Shown: positions 1 through 8,771 of the stretch, in pieces
Layout: each line of letters starts with the position of its first letter
Position numbering within the stretch: the stretch's first letter is position 1
Source: Candidatus Promineifilum breve
GTDB lineage: Bacteria; Chloroflexota; Anaerolineae; Promineifilales; Promineifilaceae
DNA: 64,000 nucleotides
NCBI RefSeq assembly: GCF_900066015.1
Contig: NZ_LN890656.1
Span: 620,001-684,000 of the forward strand
Reading direction: 5' to 3'
Position numbers and translations under genes: made by a program
Notes under the pieces: generated by a model
What the model saw: the letters and a program-made list of their open reading frames with translations, nothing else
Database searches by the model: none
Told to the model about the DNA's origin: nothing

Positions 1-1573
1 TCGGGATGGCCGCCTGGACGCGGCTCTCGGTCGCCACGTCGAGCGCGCTGGTGCTGTCGTCCAGGATGAGGATGCGCGGCTGCGGCACCAGGGTGCGGGT
101 GATGCTCAATCGCTGGCGCTGGCCGCCGGAGAAGTTATAGCCGCGCCGGGCCACCGGCGCGTCGAACTTCTGCGGCAGATTGTCGATGAAGCCGAAGGAA
201 TCGGCCGCCCGCGCCGCGCTGGTCAGGTGCTCCTCGTCCGCCTCCGGGTGGCCGAATTTCAGGTTGAAGCGGATGTCACCCTCGAACAGCACCGACTCCT
301 GCAGGGCGATGCCGACGATGTCGCGCAAGTTGGTCTGCGGCAGGTCGCGCACGTCGACGCCGTCGATGGTGATCCGACCCTCATCCACGTCGTAGAAGCG
401 CGGGATCAGATTGACCAGCGCCGTCTTGCCCGCCCCCGTCGCGCCCAGGATGCCCACCCGCTGCCCCGGCTCGATGACCAGATCGATGTTCTTCAACACC
501 GGCGGTTCCTTCATCCCTCCGGGCGTCGAGAAGCCAAAGGAGACGTTCTCGAACGCCACGCGCCCCTTGACCGCCGCCGGATCGAGCGGCTGGGCATTCG
601 GCCTGTCGCCGATGACCGGCACGGCGTCGTAGACTTCGAAGATACGCCGGGCCGAGGCATCGCCGCGCAACATGAAGGGGATGACAATGGCCGTCATGGC
701 CAACGGGGCAATGGTCAGCTGCAAATATTGCATGAAGCTGATCACGTCGCCCACGGCCAGCCCGGTGCCCTCGATGACCTGCGCGCCGCCGGTGCGGAAG
801 GTCAGGATCAGGGCCGCCTGGGTGAAGACGGTCAGGAAGACGGTCAGAATGCCGATTAAGAACTGGGCGGTGAAGGCCGGTTGGCGCATGGCCTCGGCCC
901 GTCCGCGAAACTTCTCCGTCTCCAGTTCCTCGCGGGTGAACGCCTTGACGACGCGGATGCCCGACAGATTTTCCTGCAACGTGTTGTTCAGGTCGTCGAG
1001 CCGCCGCTGCCGCTTCATAAAGGCCGCCAGGATGCGCGGCACCAGCACGCCCACGACGCCCAACACGACCACCGTCGTCAGCAGCATGATCCAGACCAGT
1101 TGGGGCGTGTTGATGATGGCCATGACCACGGCGATCAGAATCATCGCCGGGGCGAAAAGGACCAGCAAGACGGCAAACATGACGGCATTGGCGACGGTGT
1201 TGACGTCGGCGTTCAGGCGCACCATCAAATTGCCGGTGCGAAACTGGTCGAAATTGGCGAATGAGAACGTTTGAATCTTGGCAAACAACTCGGTGCGGAT
1301 GTAGTAGGCCGTGCCCTGGGCAAAGAAGACGGCCAGGGCCGCCGTGCCGGCCAGACACAGCCCGGCCACGGCGGTCAAGACCGTCATCGTAATGCCGGTG
1401 TTGACGATGACCAGGATGTTACCGGCATAAAGCCCCTCGTTCAGGAGCTTCTGGGTCTGGGTCGCCATCAGGATGGTGCAGAGCGCGGCCACAATCAGCA
1501 AGATCTGCGAGAGGATGAGACGGCCGCGATACCCCTTGTAGATGGTAGTCAGGCGACGAAGCGATGAAAACAT
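1..1573 (-). CDS. ABC exporter half-transporter (TMD-NBD), partial
   Basis: This gene encodes a fused membrane-domain/ATPase half of a multidrug or lipid-type ABC exporter; its C-terminus runs off the window, leaving about 524 residues. The first 330 residues are a six-helix exporter membrane domain. The nucleotide-binding domain has Walker A GATGAGKT (near residue 376), the signature FSGGQRQR (near 480) and Walker B ILILDD (near 500), followed by STSALD. The residue after the Walker B aspartate is Asp instead of the catalytic Glu. In the family this marks the degenerate site of heterodimeric exporters such as BmrC/BmrD or LmrC/LmrD, so a partner half is expected, probably just outside the window. 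The start ATG at 1573 follows an AGGAGG-like ribosome site. Substrate unknown. Confidence 0.93.
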   Translation of the reverse strand, partial: MFSSLRRLTTIYKGYRGRLILSQILLIVAALCTILMATQTQKLLNEGLYAGNILVIVNTGITMTVLTAVAGLCLAGTAALAVFFAQGTAYYIRTELFAKIQTFSFANFDQFRTGNLMVRLNADVNTVANAVMFAVLLVLFAPAMILIAVVMAIINTPQLVWIMLLTTVVVLGVVGVLVPRILAAFMKRQRRLDDLNNTLQENLSGIRVVKAFTREELETEKFRGRAEAMRQPAFTAQFLIGILTVFLTVFTQAALILTFRTGGAQVIEGTGLAVGDVISFMQYLQLTIAPLAMTAIVIPFMLRGDASARRIFEVYDAVPVIGDRPNAQPLDPAAVKGRVAFENVSFGFSTPGGMKEPPVLKNIDLVIEPGQRVGILGATGAGKTALVNLIPRFYDVDEGRITIDGVDVRDLPQTNLRDIVGIALQESVLFEGDIRFNLKFGHPEADEEHLTSAARAADSFGFIDNLPQKFDAPVARRGYNFSGGQRQRLSITRTLVPQPRILILDDSTSALDVATESRVQAAIP

Positions 1574-1612
1574 CGTGGGCCTCCTTATGGGATGCAACGA
1601 AACGAGCTTAAC

Positions 1613-1993
1613 TTAGACGCGGTCAAAGTGAGTCTGTTTAAAGTGATCGGGATACTTCAACCCATACCCGACCATCCGATCCATGCCGATATGGGCCAGC
1701 CAGATGAGGGCCACCGGCGCAGCCCACGGCCAGCCCAACGCCCAGCCCGCCACGCCCACGAGTAGCGGCCAGACGATGATATGCGCCAGATTATAGGTTA
1801 CACTGCCCACCCGCGGCCCGAACAGATAGCCAATGGCCGACAGATCCGGGGCGAGCAAAAAGACGAGGAAGGCCCACAGCGGCAGGCCCAGGCGGAAATA
1901 AACGAACGCGGCCGTCACCAGGACAGCCGCGCCTTCCAAATGTAACAACAGGCGCGGCAGGCTCACCCGCCGCGCCTCCCTTTCAGGGGCCAT
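1613..1993 (-). CDS. DUF4260 family membrane protein
   Basis: A 126-residue integral membrane protein with about four hydrophobic segments. The sequence shows the features I associate with DUF4260: a PDLSAIGYLFGPRVGS stretch, a conserved NLAHIIVWP segment, and the C-terminal HIGMDRMVGYGLKY motif with conserved His, Asp and Arg. Its function is not known. It lies 40 bp upstream of the ABC exporter on the same strand and may be co-transcribed with it, but nothing in the sequence ties the two functionally. Confidence 0.85.
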   Translation of the reverse strand: MAPEREARRVSLPRLLLHLEGAAVLVTAAFVYFRLGLPLWAFLVFLLAPDLSAIGYLFGPRVGSVTYNLAHIIVWPLLVGVAGWALGWPWAAPVALIWLAHIGMDRMVGYGLKYPDHFKQTHFDRV

Positions 1994-2005
1994 AAAGGTC
2001 CTGGA

Positions 2006-2281
2006 TTAGTGATTCCGCTGGCGGTTGCTATACCCACCGCCGCCAATCGAGCCGATGTCGATCAGAAAGCCGAAGGCAACCACCGCCCATTGCAGCCCAC
2101 TGACCCCGCCCGGCGACATGAGCACGTAGGTCAGCGTCGTCCACGGCAGGAAGAGCAGCCCGGCGATGGGCCACAGGATATTGCTGAAGGCCGCGTTCCA
2201 GCGCGCCGTGTCCAGGAAGTACCAGCCGATGCCGGCAATACGCGGGCCAATGAAGATGAGCAAGGACAATATACAACACAT
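2006..2281 (-). CDS. Small membrane protein, unknown function
   Basis: A 91-residue protein with two or three hydrophobic segments (residues about 3-22, 38-55 and 65-80) and a short polar tail ending in SNRQRNH. The start at 2281 is chosen because AGGAGG sits seven bases before that ATG; a longer reading frame upstream would overlap the end of the polyphosphate kinase gene. The layout resembles small proteins in which two membrane segments flank a WTTLTYVLM stretch and the C-terminus is glycine-rich. I do not recognise a named family with certainty. It is the middle gene of a same-strand run from ppk2 to the ABC exporter. Confidence 0.7.
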   Translation of the reverse strand: MCCILSLLIFIGPRIAGIGWYFLDTARWNAAFSNILWPIAGLLFLPWTTLTYVLMSPGGVSGLQWAVVAFGFLIDIGSIGGGGYSNRQRNH

Positions 2282-2297
2282 AATAGCCTCCTGATAG

Positions 2298-3197
2298 TTA
2301 CCCGGCGGCCAGTCGCGCTTTCTCGGCGGCCAGCCGCGCTTTCTCGGCTGCCACGTCAAAGTCCATCGTCGGGTATTGGGGGTTCATCTCGCGCAACGTC
2401 TCGGCCACCAGTTGGGTCAGCAGCCAGTCGCGATGCCATTTGCGGTCGGCGGGGATGACGTACCACGGCGCATACGCGGTCGAACAGCGCGTCAGCGCCG
2501 CCTGATAGGCCGCCTGATATTGATCCCACAACTGCCGCTCGTCCACGTCGCCGGGGTTATATTTCCAATGCTTGCTGGGGTCGGCCAGCCGGTCGAGCAG
2601 GCGCTGCTGCTGCTCCTCCTTGCTGATGTGGAGCATACACTTGAGGAAGACCACGCCCTGTTCGCTCCATTTCTGCTCCCAGGCGTTGATCTCGTCATAG
2701 CGGCCGCTCCACACGTCCTCGGGAACGAGATTGCGCACGCGCACAATGAGCACGTCCTCGTAATGGGAGCGGTCGAAGATGCCGATGGCCCCGGCGGGCG
2801 GCATGGCCCGGTCGATGCGCCACAGGAAATGGCGGCGCTTCTCCTCTTTGGTCGGCGCGCCGAAGCTGGTCATCCGCAGGCCAATCGGCTCGCACACCCG
2901 GTCGATGGCCTTAACCGCCCCGCCCTTGCCCGACGTGTCCATGCCTTGCAGGACGATGAGCAAGCGCCGTTTGCCGCCTTGTTTCGACTCGGCGAAGAGG
3001 CGCTCCTGTAGGTCGGTGACCTCGCCCTCCAGCGCCGCCGCCTCGGCCCGCGCCAGCACCTTGTCGGTCGGCCCGGCCACGACGCGGCGCGGATCCACTG
3101 CCGTCAGGTCGAACTCCGGCCCCACGCGCAGCAGATCGCGCACGGTTGGCGGCGCGGCCTTGGCCTCGCGTTTGTCGCTTTTCTTTTTCTTAGCCAT
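2298..3197 (-). CDS. ppk2: PPK2-family polyphosphate:nucleotide phosphotransferase
   Basis: A 299-residue cytoplasmic enzyme that transfers phosphate between polyphosphate and nucleotides. The Walker A-like loop GMDTSGKGGAVK lies near residue 85, and the PPK2 motif FDRSHYEDVLIVRV near residue 145, followed by an EQKWSEQGVVFLKCMLHIS stretch typical of the family. The length matches single-domain PPK2 proteins, and the sequence is closest to the PPK2-related group (TIGR03709). The start at 3197 is chosen from an AGGAG site and the lysine-rich MAKKKKS beginning; a longer frame reads into the upstream repeat array. The C-terminus ends in a duplicated AAEKARLAA heptad-like segment. Whether it phosphorylates AMP, ADP or both cannot be told from sequence alone. 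Confidence 0.93.
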   Translation of the reverse strand: MAKKKKSDKREAKAAPPTVRDLLRVGPEFDLTAVDPRRVVAGPTDKVLARAEAAALEGEVTDLQERLFAESKQGGKRRLLIVLQGMDTSGKGGAVKAIDRVCEPIGLRMTSFGAPTKEEKRRHFLWRIDRAMPPAGAIGIFDRSHYEDVLIVRVRNLVPEDVWSGRYDEINAWEQKWSEQGVVFLKCMLHISKEEQQQRLLDRLADPSKHWKYNPGDVDERQLWDQYQAAYQAALTRCSTAYAPWYVIPADRKWHRDWLLTQLVAETLREMNPQYPTMDFDVAAEKARLAAEKARLAAG

Positions 3198-3207
3198 CCG
3201 CCTCTCC

Positions 3208-3487
3208 TTGTACGTCGGGATGGCATCCCGACCGAGTAACCATGTAGGTCGGGATGGTATCCCGACCAACTATCCCGACCAACTATCCCGACCGAGTAAC
3301 CATGTAGGTCGGGATGGTATCCCGACCAACTATCCCGACCAACTATCCCGACCGAGTAACCATGTAGGTCGGGATGGTATCCCGACCAACTATCCCGACC
3401 AAACAACCATGTAGGTCGGGATGGTATCCCGACCCCTACTATCCCAATCGGACAAACCAAGAGGTCGGGATACCATCCCGACCTACA
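3208..3487. repeat. 60-bp tandem repeat array of GGTCGGGAT hairpins
   Basis: Three exact or near-exact 60-bp units begin at 3241, 3301 and 3361, flanked by partial copies on both sides. Each contains the palindrome GGTCGGGAT...ATCCCGACC plus two further ATCCCGACC halves. The outermost copy at about 3461-3486 is in the opposite orientation. The array fills the spacer between ppk2 and the next gene. It has no unique spacers, so it is not a CRISPR array. Confidence 0.95.
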
Positions 3488-3491
3488 ATCC

Positions 3492-3911
3492 TCAGCGGCC
3501 GAAAGCCTTCCGCACTTCCGGCTGCAACAGATAAAACAGGATACCCGCCGGCACCAGCAAACCCAGAATGCCGCAGCAGATGGCGAAGAAGCCACCGCTC
3601 ATCAGGCCCAGCACGCCGGTGATGACCGTGATCGCCAGCCCGATGAGGGCCAGCATCCAGCCCCACGGCCGCAGGTTCAGCAAGCCGTAGGCGATGATGA
3701 AATCGAGCGTGGCCCCGGCCACGCCGATGATGCCGCCCCAGAAGTTGGCGGTGCCGAAAGAAGCCATATTCTCGGCCCCCACGATGGCCCCGGTCAGGCC
3801 GGTGACCGCGCCCACGCCGAAGACGAGCAGGCTCCAGACCAGCGACAACAAACCCAACAGAATATAAATGATAGCCAATATCGTGACACCGGACGGACGT
3901 TCAGTAACCAT
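3492..3911 (-). CDS. Four-helix membrane protein, unknown function
   Basis: A 139-residue integral membrane protein with four predicted hydrophobic segments (about 8-35, 48-70, 75-98 and 100-130) and a polar C-terminus reading LQPEVRKAFGR. The beginning MVTERPSGVTILAIIYILL resembles small membrane proteins whose second segment is glycine-rich and whose last polar segment has a PEVRxAF motif; such proteins are common in Chloroflexota and Actinobacteria and have no assigned role. The ATG at 3911 is preceded by GGAG at a suitable distance. The gene is isolated between two repeat-rich spacers. Confidence 0.75.
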   Translation of the reverse strand: MVTERPSGVTILAIIYILLGLLSLVWSLLVFGVGAVTGLTGAIVGAENMASFGTANFWGGIIGVAGATLDFIIAYGLLNLRPWGWMLALIGLAITVITGVLGLMSGGFFAICCGILGLLVPAGILFYLLQPEVRKAFGR

Positions 3912-4168
3912 TTGCGTGCTCCATTGATGACAGGGTTGTATGATGAAAAACGAATGATTAAACAAGGATGGGACGGATGAAACGGATGAAAACGGATTGC
4001 ATGTACACAATCCGTTTTCATCCGTCCCATCCGTGTTAATCCGTGGCTAAATGATTAATCTTATTACGAATGATACGGATGAAACGGATGAAAACGAATT
4101 GAACTTACGCAATCCGTTTTCATCCGTCCCATCCGTGTTAATCCGTGGCTAAATGATTAAAAGGCTCA
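3912..4168. repeat. Two tandem copies of a CGGAT-unit hairpin
   Basis: Two long imperfect hairpins lie at about 3960-4052 and 4065-4158. Each left arm is built of short ACGGATGAA-type units and each right arm of the complementary TTCATCCGT-type units, ending in CCGTGGCTAAATGATTA. The two copies are nearly identical. The repeats fill the spacer; I see no gene in it. Confidence 0.9.
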
Positions 4169-6586
4169 TTAGCTGGCCGGGGCAAAGGTCATCGTGCCGC
4201 TCTCATAGAGCATATCGATGAGCAGATTGCCGCCTTCCAGCCGGTAGCCCATGGCGTTGGTCAGGCCGCCCAGGAAGATCTGGTCGAACGAACCGGGCGG
4301 GCAGAAGGCCATCGTCGATGCGCCCATCGTCACGGCCAGACCGCCATCGCTGCCGGTGTAGGTGGCCGAGCCGACGTTGCAGTCGGCCTGCCAGTTGGCC
4401 GAGCCGTCGGCGTTGAAGGTGACCGTGTAGCGCGACGGATCATTGATGGTGATCGTGCCGTCGGGCTTGGTGATCGTCGTCAACTGCCAGACCGTGCCGG
4501 CAAACTCACCGGCCACGGCCGGCAGACCGCCGCCCGCTTCGCCCTTGCTCGGCTCGGCGGCCGTGAAACGCATCGTGCCGCTGCTGGCAACCATGTCGAT
4601 GTAGAGATCGCCATCCTGGAAGAAGTAGATGGCCGCGCCGTCCAGACCGGTGCGGAACTGCTGATCCTGCGAATCCACGCAGAAGGCCATCGTGCTGACG
4701 CCGAGGGTGATGTCGATCGCCCCGTCGGGGGCGGCGGTGTAGGTGGCGTTGCCCACGTTACAATCGGCCACGATGCCCGCCGTGCCATCCTCGTTGAAGG
4801 TGATGGTGTAGCGGGTCGGGTCGGCCACGGTGATCATTTCGACCGGGGTCTGGGTGGACACCCACTGCCAGGTGACGCCGGTCAGCGTATCGGCCGCCGG
4901 AGCGGTCTCGGCCGCGCCTGCCGCGCGGAAGCGCAGGGCCGGCCCGTCGGCGGCCATATTGCCGATGATCAAGTCGCCATTCTCAAACTGATACGTGGCG
5001 GTCGCCATCGATTGCAGCCCGGCCAGGAACTCGTTCACCTGCGAATCGGGCGGGCAGGCCATCAGCGTCGAGGGGCCGAGGGTCAGCCCCAGCGCGCCGG
5101 TCTCGTCGCTGGTGTAGTTGCCCAGGACGGTGTTGCAGTCGGCCTTGATATTGGCCGTGCCGTCGTCGTTGAAGGTGATCGTGTAGCGGGTCGGGTCGGC
5201 CACGGCCGTGTTGCCCACCATCGTGATGGATTCGGTCCACTCCCAGGTCGTGCCGGTCAGGGTAGCCCCCGCCGCGCCCGGCTCGGCCGTCTCGCCGCCG
5301 CCCGCGGCACGGAAGTGCATCACGCCACCGTCGGCGGCCGTATTAATCAGCATCAGCCCGCCATCGGCCAACTCATAAGCTCCGGTCGCCATCAAGCCGG
5401 CCAGGAACTCAGTCGCCTGCGAATCTTCGGGGCAGGCCATGGCCGTCGACGCGCCCAGGATGATCGACAGCCCGCCGGTCTCGTCAGCGGTATAGGTGGC
5501 CGTGACGCTATTGCAGTCGGCGGTGACGTTGGCCGTGCCGTCTTCGTTGAAGGTGATGGCGTAGCGGGTCGGGTCGGCGATGGCCGTCGCTCCCAGCATG
5601 GTGACCGTTTCGGTCCACTCCCAGGTCGTGCCGGTCAAGGTGCCGGCCGGCGCGGTCGTCTCGCCCGTGCCCGCGGCGCGGAAGCGCATCACCCCACCGT
5701 CGGCGGCCGTATTGCGCAGCAGCAGATCGCTGCCATCGAACTGATAGGCCCCCATCGTCAGCGAACCCAGCCCGGCCAGGAACACGTCCACCTGCGAATC
5801 GGGCGGGCAGGCCACCAGCGTCGAGGGGCCGAGAGTCAGCGGCAGGGCGCCGGTGTCGTCGCTGGTATAGGTCGCCAGCACGGTGTTGCAATCGGCCTTG
5901 ATATTGGCCGTGCCGTCGTCGTTGAAGGTGATCGTGTAGCGGGTCGGGTCGGCCACGGCCGTCGTGCCCAGCATCGTCGTGAACTCCGTCCACTCCCAGG
6001 TCGTGCCCACCAGGGCCGGGGCCGCCACGGGGGCTTCGGCCGCGCCGCCGGTGCCGGCCGCGCGGAACATCAGCGTGCCGCTGCCGCCGACCAGGGTGAT
6101 GAACAGTTCGCCGTCTTCCACGACGTAGCTCTCCGACGAGCCGAGGGCGTTGACGAACATCTGATCCTGCGTGTCTTCGGGGCAGGCCACCAACGAGGTC
6201 ATGCCCGGTTCGATGGTGATATTGGTCCCATCGGTGAAGAAGTTGGCGATGACCGTGTTACAGTCGGCCACGACGTTGGCGACGTCACCCTCGTTGAAGG
6301 TGATGGTGTAGCGCGCCGGGTCGGTGGCCGTGGTTTGCCCGGCCGCGTCCACCAGCGACACCCACTCCCAGGTGGTTCCCAGCAGGTCGGCCCCCGGCGT
6401 CGCGGCGGTCTCCCCTTCACTTTCGGCCGGGACTTCGGCCGTGGCTTCCACCGGCGCGGCGGTGGCCTCGCCGGCCACGGTGGTGCCGACGCCGGTGGTC
6501 GGCAGCGCCTCTTGCGGCCCCATCGTGTCGCAGGCCGCCAGGGCGAACAGCAACACCAGGCCCAGAATCAAGGCAAGACGTTTCAT
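4169..6586 (-). CDS. Lipoprotein with six tandem META domains
   Basis: An 805-residue exported lipoprotein. The signal peptide MKRLALILGLVLLFALAAC ends in a lipobox whose Cys would be lipidated. After a low-complexity Ala/Thr/Glu linker there are six META modules (HslJ-like fold) of about 115-125 residues each. Every module starts with a GTTWEW or related segment, then DPTRYTITFN, a conserved ADCN and an ACP.DSQ...F..GL stretch. The two Cys residues per module could form a disulphide outside the cell. Modules two and four are almost identical, suggesting recent duplication or conversion. META domains have no settled biochemical function. The gene is followed downstream by a second META lipoprotein gene on the same strand. 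Confidence 0.93.
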   Translation of the reverse strand: MKRLALILGLVLLFALAACDTMGPQEALPTTGVGTTVAGEATAAPVEATAEVPAESEGETAATPGADLLGTTWEWVSLVDAAGQTTATDPARYTITFNEGDVANVVADCNTVIANFFTDGTNITIEPGMTSLVACPEDTQDQMFVNALGSSESYVVEDGELFITLVGGSGTLMFRAAGTGGAAEAPVAAPALVGTTWEWTEFTTMLGTTAVADPTRYTITFNDDGTANIKADCNTVLATYTSDDTGALPLTLGPSTLVACPPDSQVDVFLAGLGSLTMGAYQFDGSDLLLRNTAADGGVMRFRAAGTGETTAPAGTLTGTTWEWTETVTMLGATAIADPTRYAITFNEDGTANVTADCNSVTATYTADETGGLSIILGASTAMACPEDSQATEFLAGLMATGAYELADGGLMLINTAADGGVMHFRAAGGGETAEPGAAGATLTGTTWEWTESITMVGNTAVADPTRYTITFNDDGTANIKADCNTVLGNYTSDETGALGLTLGPSTLMACPPDSQVNEFLAGLQSMATATYQFENGDLIIGNMAADGPALRFRAAGAAETAPAADTLTGVTWQWVSTQTPVEMITVADPTRYTITFNEDGTAGIVADCNVGNATYTAAPDGAIDITLGVSTMAFCVDSQDQQFRTGLDGAAIYFFQDGDLYIDMVASSGTMRFTAAEPSKGEAGGGLPAVAGEFAGTVWQLTTITKPDGTITINDPSRYTVTFNADGSANWQADCNVGSATYTGSDGGLAVTMGASTMAFCPPGSFDQIFLGGLTNAMGYRLEGGNLLIDMLYESGTMTFAPAS

Positions 6587-6768
6587 CTTTTTTTCTCCTC
6601 ACATGAACTGCTTAGGACAGACAACCAACTCAGGCGGCGCGCCATCTCCGGCGTGGGCCGCTAGGTAAACATAATACAACAAAACGGCGGCAATCGCAAT
6701 GCCCGATCATAAGACCTGACAGGTTGTCGGGTCGCCCGCCAACCTGTCAGGTCTTATTAAAGGAAAGC
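6587..6768. repeat. CCTGACAGG hairpin in the spacer between META genes
   Basis: The spacer holds one perfect inverted repeat at about 6712-6758 with arms AAGACCTGACAGGTT and AACCTGTCAGGTCTT. The same arm sequence recurs at 15703, 17914, 46574, 46733 and 63580. It has no run of T on either side, so it is not a canonical intrinsic terminator. Confidence 0.85.
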
Positions 6769-8637
6769 TTATTGCCGCAGGAAGCGCAGCAATTCCACCC
6801 CGCCCGAATCGCGCAGGGTCAGCTCGTTGCCGTTGATGGTGAATGCACCCGTGCTGTGCAGCGCGCTCAGGAACGCCTGCTCCTGGGCCGTCACGTCCTC
6901 CTCGCAGGCCACCAGACTGCGCGTGCCGACGCTCATCGCCAGCCCATCGGTGCCGAACAGCGAGTAGTTGCCCCAGAACGTGTTGCAGCCGGAGAACCCT
7001 TCCACGTAGTTGCCCACGCCGAAGGAGATCGTCGGCGGCCGGCCGGGCAGTAGACCGGCCGGGCCAATGTTCGCCAGCACCCAGTTGGTATTCGCCAGCC
7101 GGTTGCCGGGGGTCACGTTGACAGTCACGCGCTGGGTAGTGATGGAACCGTCGCGCAGTTGGACGCGCATTTCGTAGGTTGTCGTCGCCGACGGGCACAC
7201 CTGCCGGCTGCCGTCGCCGGTGGCCGGGAACTGCTCGAAGCTCTGGCCGACCTCATAGACCCACACGGCCTGGATATTGGCCACCGACCAGCGCAACGTG
7301 GTGCATTGCCCCTGGTCGATCTGCGTCCGGTCGACCCAGAAGGCCGTTTGCGCCGATGGCGTCGGCTCCGGCGTGGGCGAGGGCACGGGCGTGGGCAGCG
7401 GCGGCCCGGCCACCACCGGCAAGCCGCCGGTATTGAAGGACTCGACAAAGCCGGCGCTGACCCAGCCGCGGCCGTTGGGCGCGCCGTTGAGGGGCGTGGC
7501 CCACCAGTTGTTATCCACGCTGCGGCCGATCAACTCCAGCTCCGCGCCAAACGGGGCCACACCCAGCGACGAGAAAGCCGTGGACGGGCCGCTGCGTACA
7601 TTCACCCCGGCCGCGCCGGTCACAACGGCATAGGCCGCCGGCGGGCCGTCGGGCGTCGGGGCGATCTCCACTTCTTCTTCTTCCGTCTCTGTGCCGCCAT
7701 ATTGCAGCGAGCCGACCAGCGCGTCCAGCACGTCGAGCGCCGGCTGCCAATCGGCGTCGGTCAGCGCGTTCAACTCGACCCCCGACAGGGCCAGCGCCGC
7801 CACCGGATCGGCCTCGATCACGGCCATGTCCTCGGCCGAAATCTCCTCGATGGTGGCCGGCAGGTGGGCCGTGGTGACCGGGAAGAAGGCCGCCACCAGC
7901 ACCTCATCATTGGCCCCGACGAAGCCCTGGAAGATGTAGCGCAAGCCCTCGTTGGTCAGCGGGTGGGGGTCCTGGGCAAAGCGGGCCACGAAGCGGATGC
8001 CTTCCCATTCGTCGAACTCAAGGAATTGCCCCTGCACGGCCAGGTCGTTGACGGCGCGGGCTTCCTCGATGGGCAGCACGGGCATATTCTGGGGGCTGAC
8101 GGCCGACGGCCGGCGGCCAATCCAGCGCGTCAGCGCGTCCAGATTTTCGCCCACCAGCGGGTTCTGGGCCGCGTCCCACAGATCGCGGTAGGCGGCGGCG
8201 GGGATGATGTAGATGATCGGCTCGCCCGCCTGGTGGGTGTCGGAGGCGCGGCCGTCGAAGGTGATGGTGATGTGTTGCGGCAGCCCGCGAATGTCAGGCG
8301 TGTCGTCGGCGTAGTCGGTCGCCGCGACGCAATCGGCCTGCCATTCGCTATAGATACCCTGCGTGTTGAGGTTGATCAGCGTCGGATCGACCACGTCGCA
8401 GAACTGGGCCACGGGCTGGACGGCCGGCGGCGCGGTGGCTTCGGCGGTGGCCTCGGCCGGAACTTCGGTGGCCTCGGCCGGGGCCTCGGTGGCCACGGCT
8501 TCCGGGGCGGCCGTGGCTTCGGTCACAGGCGTTTCCTCAGCCGGGGCGATGGTCGGCACCACGTCCGGCTGTTGCTGGCAGGCGACGACCAACGCCGCCA
8601 GCAGCACGATCAGGATCATCAGGGTGTACTTCTTCAT
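6769..8637 (-). CDS. Secreted lipoprotein with SH3b and META domains
   Basis: A 622-residue exported lipoprotein. The signal MKKYTLMILIVLLAALVVAC ends in a lipobox. An Ala/Glu/Pro/Thr linker (about 20-75) leads to a 200-residue N-terminal region I do not recognise. An SH3b domain follows (about 325-405, with GVNVRSGPSTAFSSLG and GWV), then a proline-rich linker and a beta-sandwich segment with FWVDRTQIDQGQCTTLRWSV that is common in Chloroflexota surface proteins. The last 110 residues form one META domain. The start at 8637 is chosen because AAAGGAA precedes it and the signal peptide then begins cleanly. SH3b domains often bind cell wall, so a wall-associated role is plausible but inferred. 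Confidence 0.9.
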   Translation of the reverse strand: MKKYTLMILIVLLAALVVACQQQPDVVPTIAPAEETPVTEATAAPEAVATEAPAEATEVPAEATAEATAPPAVQPVAQFCDVVDPTLINLNTQGIYSEWQADCVAATDYADDTPDIRGLPQHITITFDGRASDTHQAGEPIIYIIPAAAYRDLWDAAQNPLVGENLDALTRWIGRRPSAVSPQNMPVLPIEEARAVNDLAVQGQFLEFDEWEGIRFVARFAQDPHPLTNEGLRYIFQGFVGANDEVLVAAFFPVTTAHLPATIEEISAEDMAVIEADPVAALALSGVELNALTDADWQPALDVLDALVGSLQYGGTETEEEEVEIAPTPDGPPAAYAVVTGAAGVNVRSGPSTAFSSLGVAPFGAELELIGRSVDNNWWATPLNGAPNGRGWVSAGFVESFNTGGLPVVAGPPLPTPVPSPTPEPTPSAQTAFWVDRTQIDQGQCTTLRWSVANIQAVWVYEVGQSFEQFPATGDGSRQVCPSATTTYEMRVQLRDGSITTQRVTVNVTPGNRLANTNWVLANIGPAGLLPGRPPTISFGVGNYVEGFSGCNTFWGNYSLFGTDGLAMSVGTRSLVACEEDVTAQEQAFLSALHSTGAFTINGNELTLRDSGGVELLRFLRQ

Positions 8638-8771
8638 ATTCCTTTCAGGGGGCCGTCGGTTGAGATTTCGGTTAGCGGGCAAGATCAGGCAGCCCGATTG
8701 ATTGACGGCTCCTTAGGGGGCATTATAAGCGAGTTAGGGGAATTGTGTAAATAACGGCCGGGACTTATTAC

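Noticed and set aside
3208-3487. 60-bp repeats as a CRISPR array or integron site
   Set aside because: The repeats lack variable spacers, and no integrase or cas gene is in the window.
5012-6664. 550-codon frame on the plus strand opposite the META gene
   Set aside because: It is His/Gly/Arg-rich with no domain, and arises from the repeated META modules on the other strand.
6711-6759. CCTGACAGG hairpin as an intrinsic terminator
   Set aside because: It lacks a T-run on either strand, and its copies occur also where no transcript end is expected.
7159-8754. 531-codon frame on the plus strand
   Set aside because: It is antisense to the SH3b/META lipoprotein, low in complexity and without a ribosome site.
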